DNA from: Deinococcus sp. LM3
GTDB lineage: Bacteria; Deinococcota; Deinococci; Deinococcales; Deinococcaceae
Direction: 5' to 3'
Assembly: GCF_002017875.1 (NCBI RefSeq)
Contig: NZ_MUFV01000001.1
Location: 1,499,001-1,563,000 of the forward strand
DNA length: 64,000 nt
In this document: positions 9,050 through 16,986 of the stretch, one piece after another
Position numbering within the stretch: the stretch's first letter is position 1
How the letters are laid out: each line of letters starts with the position of its first letter
Notes under the pieces: model-generated
The model's input: only the letters and a program-made list of their open reading frames with translations
Database searches by the model: none
Told to the model about the DNA's origin: nothing
Position numbers and translations under genes: made by a program

Positions 9050-10710
9050 CAGACGTCCTCATCCCAGTCGATGCTGGTGTGCTGCGTGGTGTTCTGCACG
9101 CTGGGTTTGGCGCTGCCCAGCAGTCCGAACTGCTCGCACAGTCCCCGGAACCCGAAGGCGGTCAGGCCGATGGCGGCCGCGCCCAGCAGCGCCCAGACCG
9201 GCAGGGCGTACGCTCCCTGGCTGAGGGTCAGGTTCGTGAGGTTGCGCAGCGGGGCCGCGCCGAACAGATCCCCGAACGCACCCAGCAGCCCGAACAGACC
9301 TTCCAGGAACAGCGGCAGCATCAGCAGCGCCAGGCCGCCCATGATGGCGCGCCAGTACACGTTGCGGCCACCGAACGCGAGGTTCAGCAGGTACAGCGGC
9401 AGGACCGTCAGGCCCGCCAGCAGCGCGAACACCAGCACGCGCAGCCAGCCGCTGAACCAGCGGGACACACCCACCGAACTGCCGTCCAGCGCGCTGACGG
9501 GCCGTCCCGCCGCGGCGTTCTCCAGGTTCGCCAGACCGCCGATCAGGGCCTGCACGTCGGTGGGACGCAGCGCCCCGCGCCCCTGCGCGCCCGCGATGGC
9601 CGAGCCGAGCGCGTCGAAGCCGGCGGCGTTGCGCAGATCGGCCGGAACGCCCGCCAGGGCCGTGCCCGCCTCGGCCAGGGCCGCGCGGGCCGCGGTGTTG
9701 TCTGCGTGACCCGCAGCGGCCAGCGCCCGTCCCAGCGCCGCGTACACGCCCGCTGCGCCCTGCGCGGCGTCCGTCGTGGCGGGTGCTGGCGTGACCGGCG
9801 TCGTCGCGGGGGGCGTCGTCGTGGCCGGTGTTGGGGTGGCCGGCGTCGGGGTGGCTGGCGTCGGGGTGGCTGGCGTCGGCGTGGTGGCCGGGGTCTGCGC
9901 GGGGCTGGTGGCCGGCGCGCTGCCGGTCGCGGCGGGCGGCGTGGCCAGCGCCGCCGCGAAGGCCGCCGTGCCCTGCCGCAGGGTCGTCAGCGAGGTCGTC
10001 AGGGCAGCGGTGTCGCCCGACGTGAGCTGCCGCAGCGCGTCCCCGAACTGCGAGACCGTCAGCGTGCCCGCCCCGGCGGAATCCTGCACCACCGTGAACC
10101 AGCCGGTCGCCCGCGCCAGATTCACGTACGACGCGGTGTTCTGCGCGGGCCGCGCCGCCTGCAGGCTGGCGCTGACCTTCTGCACCGCCGCCCGCTCCAG
10201 CCGCCACGCGGTCCGTTCCAGCCGCCCGGCCCGCGCGTCGCTGCTCAGGGCGGCCGCCGCGTCGCCGGTCAGACCGAACTCGCGCGCCAGGACCCGCACC
10301 TGCGCCGCGCCGTTCTGGGGTGCGGACGACAGCAGCGCCAGCGTCTGGTCATACAGCGCCTTGCGCATCAGCCCGCGCGCCAGCAGCACCTGCGCTTCCA
10401 GTTCCGCCGGGGTCCGCCCCAGCGCCGCGCGGGAACTGCCCAGCGCGTCTTTCAGGCCGGTCACGATCTGCCGGTTGCGCAGCGTGGGCGACAGCGTATC
10501 CAGCGCCGACTGAGCCGCGTCCAGACGGGCCAGCGCCGCCTGCGCCGACGAGGTCCGCGCCGTCACCGCGCCGTCCAGGTTCTGCGCCAGCGAGTTGTAC
10601 GCCGCGAGATCCTGCGCGCCCGCCCCGCCCAGCCCCAGCGCCGCGAGGGCCAGCAGCGTCATGGGCGCGCGCAGGCGGCCCGTCCGGTCATTCTGAATGG
10701 ACAGGCTCAC
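9049..10710 (-). CDS. Exported/membrane protein with Thr-Pro repeat linker
   Basis: 553 residues from a GTG at 10710 that overlaps the upstream stop as GTGA; the ATG at 10662 would remove the basic N-region of the signal sequence. A signal peptide ends near AGAQ (about residue 33). A helical domain follows (TPR-like in feel, not proven), then a repeat of PTPAT units (about 275-305), a second helical domain, and two or three C-terminal membrane helices (LRVLVFALLAGLTVLPLYLL; ALLMLPLFLEGLFGLL; ALPVWALLGAAAIGL). The C-terminal tail would be cytoplasmic, where it could meet the coiled-coil protein. Function unknown. Confidence 0.8.
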   Translation of the reverse strand: MSLSIQNDRTGRLRAPMTLLALAALGLGGAGAQDLAAYNSLAQNLDGAVTARTSSAQAALARLDAAQSALDTLSPTLRNRQIVTGLKDALGSSRAALGRTPAELEAQVLLARGLMRKALYDQTLALLSSAPQNGAAQVRVLAREFGLTGDAAAALSSDARAGRLERTAWRLERAAVQKVSASLQAARPAQNTASYVNLARATGWFTVVQDSAGAGTLTVSQFGDALRQLTSGDTAALTTSLTTLRQGTAAFAAALATPPAATGSAPATSPAQTPATTPTPATPTPATPTPATPTPATTTPPATTPVTPAPATTDAAQGAAGVYAALGRALAAAGHADNTAARAALAEAGTALAGVPADLRNAAGFDALGSAIAGAQGRGALRPTDVQALIGGLANLENAAAGRPVSALDGSSVGVSRWFSGWLRVLVFALLAGLTVLPLYLLNLAFGGRNVYWRAIMGGLALLMLPLFLEGLFGLLGAFGDLFGAAPLRNLTNLTLSQGAYALPVWALLGAAAIGLTAFGFRGLCEQFGLLGSAKPSVQNTTQHTSIDWDEDV

Positions 10711-11429
10711 GCCGCCACCCGCAGTTGCTGAAGTTCCACAAGAAGTCTCCCCACGTTCGCTTGAGAATTGGCGACCACCGCCACGCAGTACCCGCCCAGC
10801 GGACACATGCACACCGTCTGCCCACCCAGATCCGCCGACAGCAGCCGCAGCGACCGCCGCTGGAACAGCATCGCGCTCGCCGCCACCACGCTGCCCAGCC
10901 CGGCCGGGTCCTTCACGGACCGCGACCGCAGCACCTCACCGCTCGCGCGGCACACCATCACGCCCTGCACGCCACTCAGGCGGCCCAGCAACTGAATCAG
11001 GGCGTCCTGATCCAGCGTCGTGGACAGGTCATACGACCGGCCCTCCAGCGACCCGCCGTACTCCGGGTCCTCGAATTCAAAATCGTCCGCGCTGAGCAGC
11101 AGGTCGTTCCAGATGGTCGTCCCGCCGCCCGCGTCATCCCAGCTGGCATGAGGCACGTGCGCAGTGAACAGCGTCGGCGCTTTCGGGTACTTCGCTTCCA
11201 GTTGCCCGGCCAGGCTCAGCAGTTCCTTGCGCGCCCGCGTGGCCGGCATCACGGTCTCCAGGCGCGACAGCAGCGGACCGGAGATCACCTGTTGCATCTC
11301 CTGCGCCGTGACGGTCTCGGCCACGAGATTCTGCTCGCGCAGCACCGCCCGCAGCATGGTCTCGGCAGCCCGTTCAGAAACGACGCCCGACAGGGCGCGG
11401 ACGGTCATGGTGTACACAGCGTTCGTCAT
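10707..11429 (-). CDS. Roadblock/LC7-like domain protein
   Basis: 240 residues from the ATG at 11429, preceded by GAGG at a 6-nt distance. The C-terminal ~110 residues have the roadblock/MglB pattern (LGRLSGVQGVMVCRASGEVL, then SAMLFQRR and GGYCVAVVAN). Such domains act as partners or GTPase-activating proteins for small Ras-like GTPases in bacterial polarity and motility systems. No GTPase gene lies beside it here. The N-terminal half is helical and unassigned. It is first of three coupled genes; a -10-like TATACT lies about 20 bp upstream. Confidence 0.72.
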   Translation of the reverse strand: MTNAVYTMTVRALSGVVSERAAETMLRAVLREQNLVAETVTAQEMQQVISGPLLSRLETVMPATRARKELLSLAGQLEAKYPKAPTLFTAHVPHASWDDAGGGTTIWNDLLLSADDFEFEDPEYGGSLEGRSYDLSTTLDQDALIQLLGRLSGVQGVMVCRASGEVLRSRSVKDPAGLGSVVAASAMLFQRRSLRLLSADLGGQTVCMCPLGGYCVAVVANSQANVGRLLVELQQLRVAA

Positions 11430-11526
11430 GAAGAACCTCAAGGGAGTATAGGTAGGGCTCGCTTACATTTTTATCTCACGTTTCTGTGCCCTGCGCGCGG
11501 GCATTCCCGCCCACAGGCCGCCCTGC

Positions 11527-11532
11527 TATAAT
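11527..11532 (+). promoter_or_regulatory. -10 box of the tRNA-Arg promoter
   Basis: A perfect TATAAT lies 31 nt before the first base of the tRNA. The -35 region about 17 bp upstream is a weak match. Confidence 0.6.
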
Positions 11533-11563
11533 TCCCGCTGCGCCGCTGCCACGCCCACCGTCG

Positions 11564-11640
<77 letters not shown>

Positions 11641-11654
11641 CATAGTGTCGGACC

Positions 11655-11697
11655 AGAAATGCCGGACCCCTCATCGCTGAGCGGGTCCGGCATTTCT
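11655..11697. terminator. Bidirectional terminator between tRNA-Arg and tkt
   Basis: A perfect 15-bp stem (AGAAATGCCGGACCC and its complement) with a 13-nt loop. The stem ends supply short T-runs on both strands, so it can end both the tRNA transcript and the converging tkt transcript. Confidence 0.85.
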
Positions 11698-11711
11698 GGA
11701 GCGTGTGGGGG

Positions 11712-13694
11712 TTACAGGACGCTCTTGACGACCTTGCTGATGTTGGCGACGCTGAAACCGAACTTCTCGAACAGCACGTCGGCGGGCGCGCTGGCGCCGA
11801 AGGTGTCCATGCCGATCACGGCGCCGTCGGTGCCGACCCACTCGTACCAGGGGCCCTTGCTGGCGGCCTCGATGGCGACCCGTTTCACGCCGGGCGTCAG
11901 GACGCTGTCGCGGTAGCTGCGGTCCTGCGCGCGGAAGACTTCCATGCAGGGCATGCTGACCACGCGCGCCTGGATGCCCTCGGCGGCCAGGGCCTCGGCG
12001 GCGTTCAGGGCGAGGCTGACCTCGCTGCCCGACGCGATCAGGATGACCTGCGCGCCCTCACCGCTGGCACTGTCGGCGTCGCGCAGCACGTAGGCGCCCT
12101 TCTTCACGCCGGCGTGGTTGCGGGGCAGGATGGGCAGGTCCTGGCGGGTGAGGGCCAGCGCGGTGGGACCCTTGTCGTACTCGAGGGCCATCTGCCACGC
12201 GGCGGCCGTCTCGTTGGCGTCGGCGGGGCGGATGACGTGCGCTCCGGGAACGGCGCGCAGCATGGCGAGCTGGTCGATGGGCTGGTGGGTGGGGCCGTCC
12301 TCGCCCAGGCCGATGGAGTCGTGCGTCAGGACGTACGTGACGGGCTGCATCTGGATGGCGCTGAGGCGGAAGGCGGGTTTGAGGTAGTCGGCGAACACCA
12401 GGAACGTGCCGACCAGGGGGCGCAGGCCGCCGTAGAGGCTCAGGCCGTTGGCGGCGGCGCTCATGCCGAATTCGCGCACGCCGAACAGGACGTTGCGGCC
12501 GCCCATGCTGCCACTCTGCATCTCGCCGCCGTCCTTGATGGTGGTCTTGGTGCTGCCGGACACGTCGGCGCTGCCGCCCATCAGGCCGGGCACGGCGGCG
12601 GCCAGGGCATTGATGATCTCGCCACTGGCGTTGCGGGTGGCGACGCCCTTGCCGCCGACCTCGTAGCTGGGCAGCACGTCGCTGAGGTTGGCGGGCAGGT
12701 CGCGGGCGAGCAGGGCGTCCACCTCGGCGCCCAGGTCGGGGTGCGCGGCGCGGTAGGCGTCCATCAGGGCGTTCCAGTCGGCCTCCAGCTTGGCGCCGCG
12801 TTCGGTGGCGTCCATGTGGGCGCGGACCTCGTCGGGCACGGTGAAGGGGGGGTATTCCCAGCCGAGCGCGGCCTTGGTGGTCGTGACACCCTCGGCACCG
12901 AGGGGTTCGCCGTGCGCCTTGCTGGTGCCGGCGCGGGGGCTGCCGAAGCCGATGACGGTGCGGACCTGGATCAGGGTGGGGCGGTCGCTGGCGTGCGCCT
13001 CGCGGATGGCGGCGCGGATGGCGTCGAGGTCGTTGCCGTCGGCGACTTTCAGGACGTTCCAGCCGTACGCCTCGTAGCGCTGGGCGGTGTTCTCGCTCTC
13101 GGCGCGGGCGGTGGCGGTGTCGAGCTGGACTTCGTTGTCGTCGTGCAGCCAGATCAGTTTGTTCAGGCGCAGGTGGCCGGCCAGGGCGGCGGCCTCGTGG
13201 TTCACGCCTTCCTGCAGGTCGCCGTCACCGAGGATGGCGTACGTGTGGTTGTCGAAGATGGGGAAGTCGGGGCGGTTGTAGCGCGCGGCGAGGTGCGCCT
13301 CGGCCATGGCCATGCCGACGGTCATCGCGGCGCCCTGCCCGAGCGGGCCGGTGGTGGCGTCGAGGCCGGGGGTGTGGAAGAACTCGGGGTGGCCGGGGGT
13401 CTTGCTGCCCCACTGGCGGAAGTTCCTGAGTTCCTCGAGGGGCATGTCGTAGCCAGTGAGGTGCAGCAGGCTGTAGATCAGCATGCTGGCGTGCCCGGCG
13501 GACAGCACGAAGCGGTCGCGGCCAGCCCATTCCGGGTGGGCCGGGTTGAAGCGCAGGAAGTCCTGCCACACCGCGTACGCCATGGGTGCGGCGCCGAGGG
13601 GAGCGCCTGGGTGGCCGCTGTTGGCGGCCTGCACGGCGTCGATGCTCAGGGTGCGGATGGTGTTCACACTCAGCTGGGAGATGTCGCTGGACAT
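11712..13694 (-). CDS. tkt: Transketolase
   Basis: Thiamine-diphosphate enzyme moving two-carbon units in the non-oxidative pentose phosphate pathway. 660 residues, full length. Visible are the N-terminal TIRTLSIDAVQAANSGHPGA, the ThDP motif GDGDLQEGVNHEA (about 155-167), the pyrimidine-domain stretch THDSIGLGEDGPTHQPIDQL and the C-terminal LIASGSEVSLAL. Two promoters are likely: a near one with TAGGAT 7 nt before the ATG, and a far one at 13958-13986 that carries a DdrO-type palindrome. Transketolase is a member of the predicted radiation/desiccation regulon in D. radiodurans, so damage-induced expression fits. Confidence 0.96.
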   Translation of the reverse strand: MSSDISQLSVNTIRTLSIDAVQAANSGHPGAPLGAAPMAYAVWQDFLRFNPAHPEWAGRDRFVLSAGHASMLIYSLLHLTGYDMPLEELRNFRQWGSKTPGHPEFFHTPGLDATTGPLGQGAAMTVGMAMAEAHLAARYNRPDFPIFDNHTYAILGDGDLQEGVNHEAAALAGHLRLNKLIWLHDDNEVQLDTATARAESENTAQRYEAYGWNVLKVADGNDLDAIRAAIREAHASDRPTLIQVRTVIGFGSPRAGTSKAHGEPLGAEGVTTTKAALGWEYPPFTVPDEVRAHMDATERGAKLEADWNALMDAYRAAHPDLGAEVDALLARDLPANLSDVLPSYEVGGKGVATRNASGEIINALAAAVPGLMGGSADVSGSTKTTIKDGGEMQSGSMGGRNVLFGVREFGMSAAANGLSLYGGLRPLVGTFLVFADYLKPAFRLSAIQMQPVTYVLTHDSIGLGEDGPTHQPIDQLAMLRAVPGAHVIRPADANETAAAWQMALEYDKGPTALALTRQDLPILPRNHAGVKKGAYVLRDADSASGEGAQVILIASGSEVSLALNAAEALAAEGIQARVVSMPCMEVFRAQDRSYRDSVLTPGVKRVAIEAASKGPWYEWVGTDGAVIGMDTFGASAPADVLFEKFGFSVANISKVVKSVL

Positions 13695-13701
13695 GTTGCG
13701 T

Positions 13702-13707
13702 ATCCTA
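13702..13707 (-). promoter_or_regulatory. Proximal tkt -10 box
   Basis: TAGGAT on the minus strand lies exactly 7 nt before the tkt ATG, the leaderless geometry shared by many genes here. Confidence 0.45.
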
Positions 13708-13722
13708 CCCCGAGAAGAGTAT

Positions 13723-13737
13723 GTGTACCGTGTACAC
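13723..13737. promoter_or_regulatory. Inverted repeat GTGTAC-CGT-GTACAC upstream of tkt
   Basis: A perfect 6-bp inverted repeat with a 3-bp spacer, centred about 36 bp upstream of the tkt start codon. It would sit just upstream of the proximal -10 box, a place where an operator could act. No regulator is identified. Confidence 0.4.
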
Positions 13738-13738
13738 T

Positions 13739-13950
13739 TATAGAAAGACCTTCACAGTCCCATAGATAGGCCCCGCCGGCGGGTGTCGGGCCGCCGCGCG
13801 GCGGGGCGCAGAAGGGCCGCCCGTCGTGGTGGCGGGCGGCCGAACTGGACTGGGTGAGGGTGTGGGGCTGGCCGCGCAGGGTCCGTGGATCTGATCTGGG
13901 GCCGCAATCCGTCCTGGGGAGCAGGCGCTCTGATGTCGCCTCCGTTCCGG
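13739..13950 (-). other. Long tkt 5' leader with strong hairpins
   Basis: No gene is supported in this stretch. If the distal promoter is used, it becomes a leader of roughly 250 nt. It contains a perfect 9-bp hairpin (GGCCGCCCG, 13815-13823, with CGGGCGGCC, 13833-13841) followed on the minus strand by CTTCTGC, plus other GC-rich inverted repeats near 13767-13805. These could form an attenuator or a small RNA ahead of tkt. Confidence 0.4.
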
Positions 13951-13957
13951 TAAAGAC

Positions 13958-13986
13958 ATAATACGTCACTGGCATAATAGAGTCAA
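13958..13986 (-). promoter_or_regulatory. Distal tkt promoter with RDRM-like operator
   Basis: On the minus strand: TTGACT (13981-13986), exactly 17 bp, then TATTAT (13958-13963), close to the sigma-A consensus. Overlapping spacer and -10 is TTATGCCAGTGACGTAT (13961-13977), which matches 13 of 17 positions of the Deinococcus radiation/desiccation response motif TTATGTCATTGACATAA bound by DdrO. A repressor bound there would block the polymerase. Confidence 0.7.
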
Positions 13987-14185
13987 TCCCTTCCGTGAAT
14001 ACCGGCTGAGTATGCGGCGCGGTGCATCTTCACCGGACATCCATCTCCAGGCGGTCATAACGGGTGACGCCGCCGGGCTGGCACGCCGCATATGCAGAGA
14101 GCAGATGCCCCACCGCCCGACCCTAGGCCAGAATGCCTACCCGCCCGGTTCGCCTCCGGCACCCCCCGCCGCGCAGCATGACCGC

Positions 14186-15112
14186 ATGACCCACGCCCCG
14201 CACCCGACCGACCACCTGCCCACCCTGCGCCCCTTCCGTGCCGCTGACGCCGCAGCCGTCGCCCGCCTCGTCACGGAGGGCGTGCGCGGCCACTGGACGT
14301 ACACGCCGGAACACTTCCGCGAAAGTTCCGCCGGCACCCGCCCCACCCGCCTCGTGGCCGAGCAGGACGGCGTGGTCGTCGCCACCGCGCGCCTCGCGCC
14401 GTTCGGGGAGGGCGTGCCGGACGCCCTGCGCCTGGACGTGGCCGGGGACGCCGCGTCGTTCACACCGCTGCTGCTGGCGCAGCTGGCTGCAATTCCCGCC
14501 GGGTTCCGGCGCGTGCTGGGCGTCACCCGCGAGGACTTCACGGAGCAGATGGCCTTCTTCGCGGCGGCCGGTTTCCGGAACGCGTGGCAGTCCTGGGGCG
14601 CGCACCTGGACCTGACCACCTTCGACCCCGCCCCCTTCGAGGCGCTTCAGGAGCGGCTGTTCCTGGCCGGGTACGAGCCCGAACGCCTCAGCCCGGACGC
14701 CCCCGACGCCGACTGGGACGCCCTGCACGACCTGCATCAGACTGGCGTGCGTGACCAGCCGCGCAACCCGACCACCACGCCCGACCCGCTGACCCGTGAC
14801 GGCCTGCGGGACGTGATCCGCCGTGAGGAGGCCGCCTTCGTCACGCGCTGGCGCGGCCAGATCGTCGCCCTGACCCGCCTGACTCCACGCGGCCCGGAGG
14901 TGGAGAGCGAGGGCACCGTCACCCACCCGGACCACCGTGCGCGGGGCGTGATGACCGCCCTGAAAGCCCACGCCCTGACCTGGGCGAAAGGGGAGGGGTT
15001 CGCGCACGCCGGGACGGGCGGCACGGTCCTGAACCTGCCGATGCTGCGCGTGAACACCCGCCTGGGCTACCGCACGGAACGCATGTGGATCACCTGGGAG
15101 AAAGACCTCTGA
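14186..15112 (+). CDS. GNAT-family N-acetyltransferase with two tandem domains
   Basis: Predicted acetyl-CoA-dependent N-acyltransferase; acceptor unknown. 308 residues from the ATG at 14186 (MTHAPHP); the open frame extends upstream but lacks a codon pattern there. The N-terminal GNAT half starts LRPFRAADAAAVARLV. The C-terminal half holds the better-preserved acetyl-CoA pattern VESEGTVTHPDHRARGVMTALKAHAL (V-x-P-x-x-R-x-x-G-type loop, near residues 235-260). The two-domain layout resembles mycothiol-synthase-like proteins, but the similarity is only in architecture. Confidence 0.82.
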   Translation: MTHAPHPTDHLPTLRPFRAADAAAVARLVTEGVRGHWTYTPEHFRESSAGTRPTRLVAEQDGVVVATARLAPFGEGVPDALRLDVAGDAASFTPLLLAQLAAIPAGFRRVLGVTREDFTEQMAFFAAAGFRNAWQSWGAHLDLTTFDPAPFEALQERLFLAGYEPERLSPDAPDADWDALHDLHQTGVRDQPRNPTTTPDPLTRDGLRDVIRREEAAFVTRWRGQIVALTRLTPRGPEVESEGTVTHPDHRARGVMTALKAHALTWAKGEGFAHAGTGGTVLNLPMLRVNTRLGYRTERMWITWEKDL

Positions 15113-15196
15113 ACGCAGGCAACGGCTGCATATCCCGCCCGACCACCCCGGAACAGGGGCGTGCCAGGGCGGGTTTTCCGGCGTCCATGCATAGGG

Positions 15197-15276
15197 TTGA
15201 CGATCCCTGCATTCCGGGGTATTCTATTCCTATCAATCGAAAGAAACACCGCCGCCCGTAAGAGGCGGATTTTTTA
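15197..15276 (+). promoter_or_regulatory. Promoter-terminator mini-unit A
   Basis: TTGACG (15197-15202), 17 bp including CTGCATTCCGGGG, TATTCT (15220-15225), then the hairpin CCGCC-loop-GGCGG (15252-15268) and a T-run. A start about 7 nt after the -10 would give an RNA of roughly 45 nt with no coding capacity. It lies between convergent genes, and its T-run supplies the stop codon of the minus-strand gene at 15274. It shares TATCAATCGA after the -10 with unit E. Confidence 0.6.
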
Positions 15277-15762
15277 TTTGGTTCCGGCACCCTTCTGGCC
15301 GGGTGTGGGCGGAGCGAACTGGGCCGCGCCGCCCGCCGCGTCGAACTCTGCCTGAAGGTCGGCGGCGGGCCGTTCCGGGTGGCTGGCCGGGTCGCCGGGC
15401 AGGGTCCTGGCGAAGACCTCCAGCGCGTCGGCGTACCCGTCGCCGTCGGCGTCCCCATTCGATTCGAGCAGCACCGAGAGCGCCTGCGGGAACTTCACGG
15501 CGCGGCCCGCCTCCGCCTCGCGGCGGAAGGTCGCCTGGATCGCCTGTCCGAACGGGTTCCACGACCCGCCGCCCGTCTCCTGCGCGTGGCAGTACGCGCA
15601 GGACATCACGCGGCGGTCGAGTTGCCACAGGTCGTTGCCCCCGGTCAGGTGCAGCTGCGGCGCGGCCTGAAGACGGTACTTCGGGAGGGCCAGCGCCGCG
15701 CCGCCCAGCAGCAGCGCCAGCGCCAGCGTCACGCGGCGCGCGGCCCCCCTGCTGGCCCTCAT
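15274..15762 (-). CDS. Exported protein with a single CxxCH haem motif and a calcium-loop-like repeat
   Basis: 162 residues. A signal peptide (RRVTLALALLLGGAALA) precedes the mature part. CAYCH (about residue 55) is a c-type haem attachment motif. SNGDADGDGYADALEVF (about 100-116) is like a dockerin/EF-hand calcium loop. Start ATG 15762 overlaps the stop of the DUF1501 gene (ATGA). It ends a DUF1800-DUF1501-haem protein operon that seems devoted to exported proteins. An electron-transfer or surface role is inferred. Confidence 0.78.
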   Translation of the reverse strand: MRASRGAARRVTLALALLLGGAALALPKYRLQAAPQLHLTGGNDLWQLDRRVMSCAYCHAQETGGGSWNPFGQAIQATFRREAEAGRAVKFPQALSVLLESNGDADGDGYADALEVFARTLPGDPASHPERPAADLQAEFDAAGGAAQFAPPTPGQKGAGTK

Positions 15763-16931
15763 GCCAGCCAGCCCGGACCGCTGAAGTCGCCGTTCAGGAT
15801 CTCGCGGGCGTTCAGGCCCAGCCAGCCGGTCAGGGCCTCGGCGTACACGCCCCGGAAATCCTGCCGGTACTTGATGTCTCCGTCCTGCAGGTCCTCCAGG
15901 TCGGGGCTGCTGCCGTGAATGCCGCCCCTGACGCCCTGGCCCAGCGCGAACATCACGCTACCCTGACCGTGGTCCGTGCCGGCGCTGCCGTTCTCGGCCA
16001 CGCGCCGCCCGAACTCGGAGAAGCCCATGACAACCACGTTCCCGGCCAGCCCCTGCCGTTCCAGGTCCGCGTGGAACGCCGCGAGGCCCGACGCGAGCGT
16101 CCCCAGCAGTTCGTCCTGCTCGGCGCGCTGCCCGGCGTGCGTGTCGAACCCGCCCAGCGACACGTACAGCACCCGCTGCCCCACCCCGGCGGCGATCAGG
16201 CGGGCCGTGTCGCGCAGTTGCTCCGCGAAGCGTCCTTCCGGGTACGTGGCGCCGGAGCGGTACTTCTGGGCATTCGCCTGCACGCGCGCCGTGTTCTGCA
16301 TCATCTGCCGGGTCGCCTGCGTCAGGAACGCCGCCTCGCCGCTCCTGGCGGCGTCCAGCATGTCCCCGAACGCGCCGCCCAGACCCTGCGGCAGCTTCAA
16401 CTGAAAGCGGTCGACCGCGTCGATGCTGGGCAGACTGAACTCGCTGGCCCGCAGCGCCTGCGGGGTCGTCGCGCCGATGTTGCTGGCGCAGAACGGGTCG
16501 CCGATCTTCTCGGCAATCCGCCCGATCCAGCCGTCCGACTGCGCCTGCGTGGGGTCGGCCGTGTGCCAGATCGCCATGCTGGCAAAGTGACTGCGGTTCG
16601 GGTTGGGGTAGCCCACGTTCTCCATCCAGGCGAGGCGGCCGCTGTCCCACAGGCCCATCAGGGGCTTCAGGGCCGGGTGCATGCCCAGGTCCGGCGAGAG
16701 GGTCAGCACGTCCTTTTTCGGGATGGCGATGTTGGGCCGCGCGGCGTAGTACGCGCCGTTGCTGTACGGCACCAAAGTGTTCAGGCCGTCGTTCCCGCCG
16801 CTCAGCTGGATCACGACCAGGGTCTTGCTGCCGCCCGCCTGCGCGGCGGCGCGGGCCAGGAAGCCGGGCATGCCGGTGGTGGCGGCCGCTGCCAGGGCAG
16901 AGAGTTTCAGGAAATCACGTCGGTTCGTCAC
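15759..16931 (-). CDS. DUF1501 family protein with Tat signal
   Basis: 390 residues from a GTG at 16931. A twin-arginine signal starts the protein (TNRRDFLKLSALAAAATTG), so it is exported folded. The family mark QLSGGNDGLNTLVPY follows near residue 43, with GGFDTHAGQ and GFSEFGRRVAENGSAGTDHG in the C-terminal half, like the alkaline-phosphatase/sulfatase-type fold. DUF1501 genes usually sit beside DUF1800 genes, as here (55-bp gap). The biochemical function of the pair is not established. Confidence 0.92.
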   Translation of the reverse strand: MTNRRDFLKLSALAAAATTGMPGFLARAAAQAGGSKTLVVIQLSGGNDGLNTLVPYSNGAYYAARPNIAIPKKDVLTLSPDLGMHPALKPLMGLWDSGRLAWMENVGYPNPNRSHFASMAIWHTADPTQAQSDGWIGRIAEKIGDPFCASNIGATTPQALRASEFSLPSIDAVDRFQLKLPQGLGGAFGDMLDAARSGEAAFLTQATRQMMQNTARVQANAQKYRSGATYPEGRFAEQLRDTARLIAAGVGQRVLYVSLGGFDTHAGQRAEQDELLGTLASGLAAFHADLERQGLAGNVVVMGFSEFGRRVAENGSAGTDHGQGSVMFALGQGVRGGIHGSSPDLEDLQDGDIKYRQDFRGVYAEALTGWLGLNAREILNGDFSGPGWLA

Positions 16932-16986
16932 GGATAAAACCTCCCAGGAAGGTTCAGAAGGAACGGGGGCGCCCCCGGCCCGCAGG

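Noticed and set aside
14012..14185. Upstream start for the GNAT gene
   Set aside because: The added codons have no coding bias and lead into the tkt promoter region; the ATG at 14186 fits the family start better.
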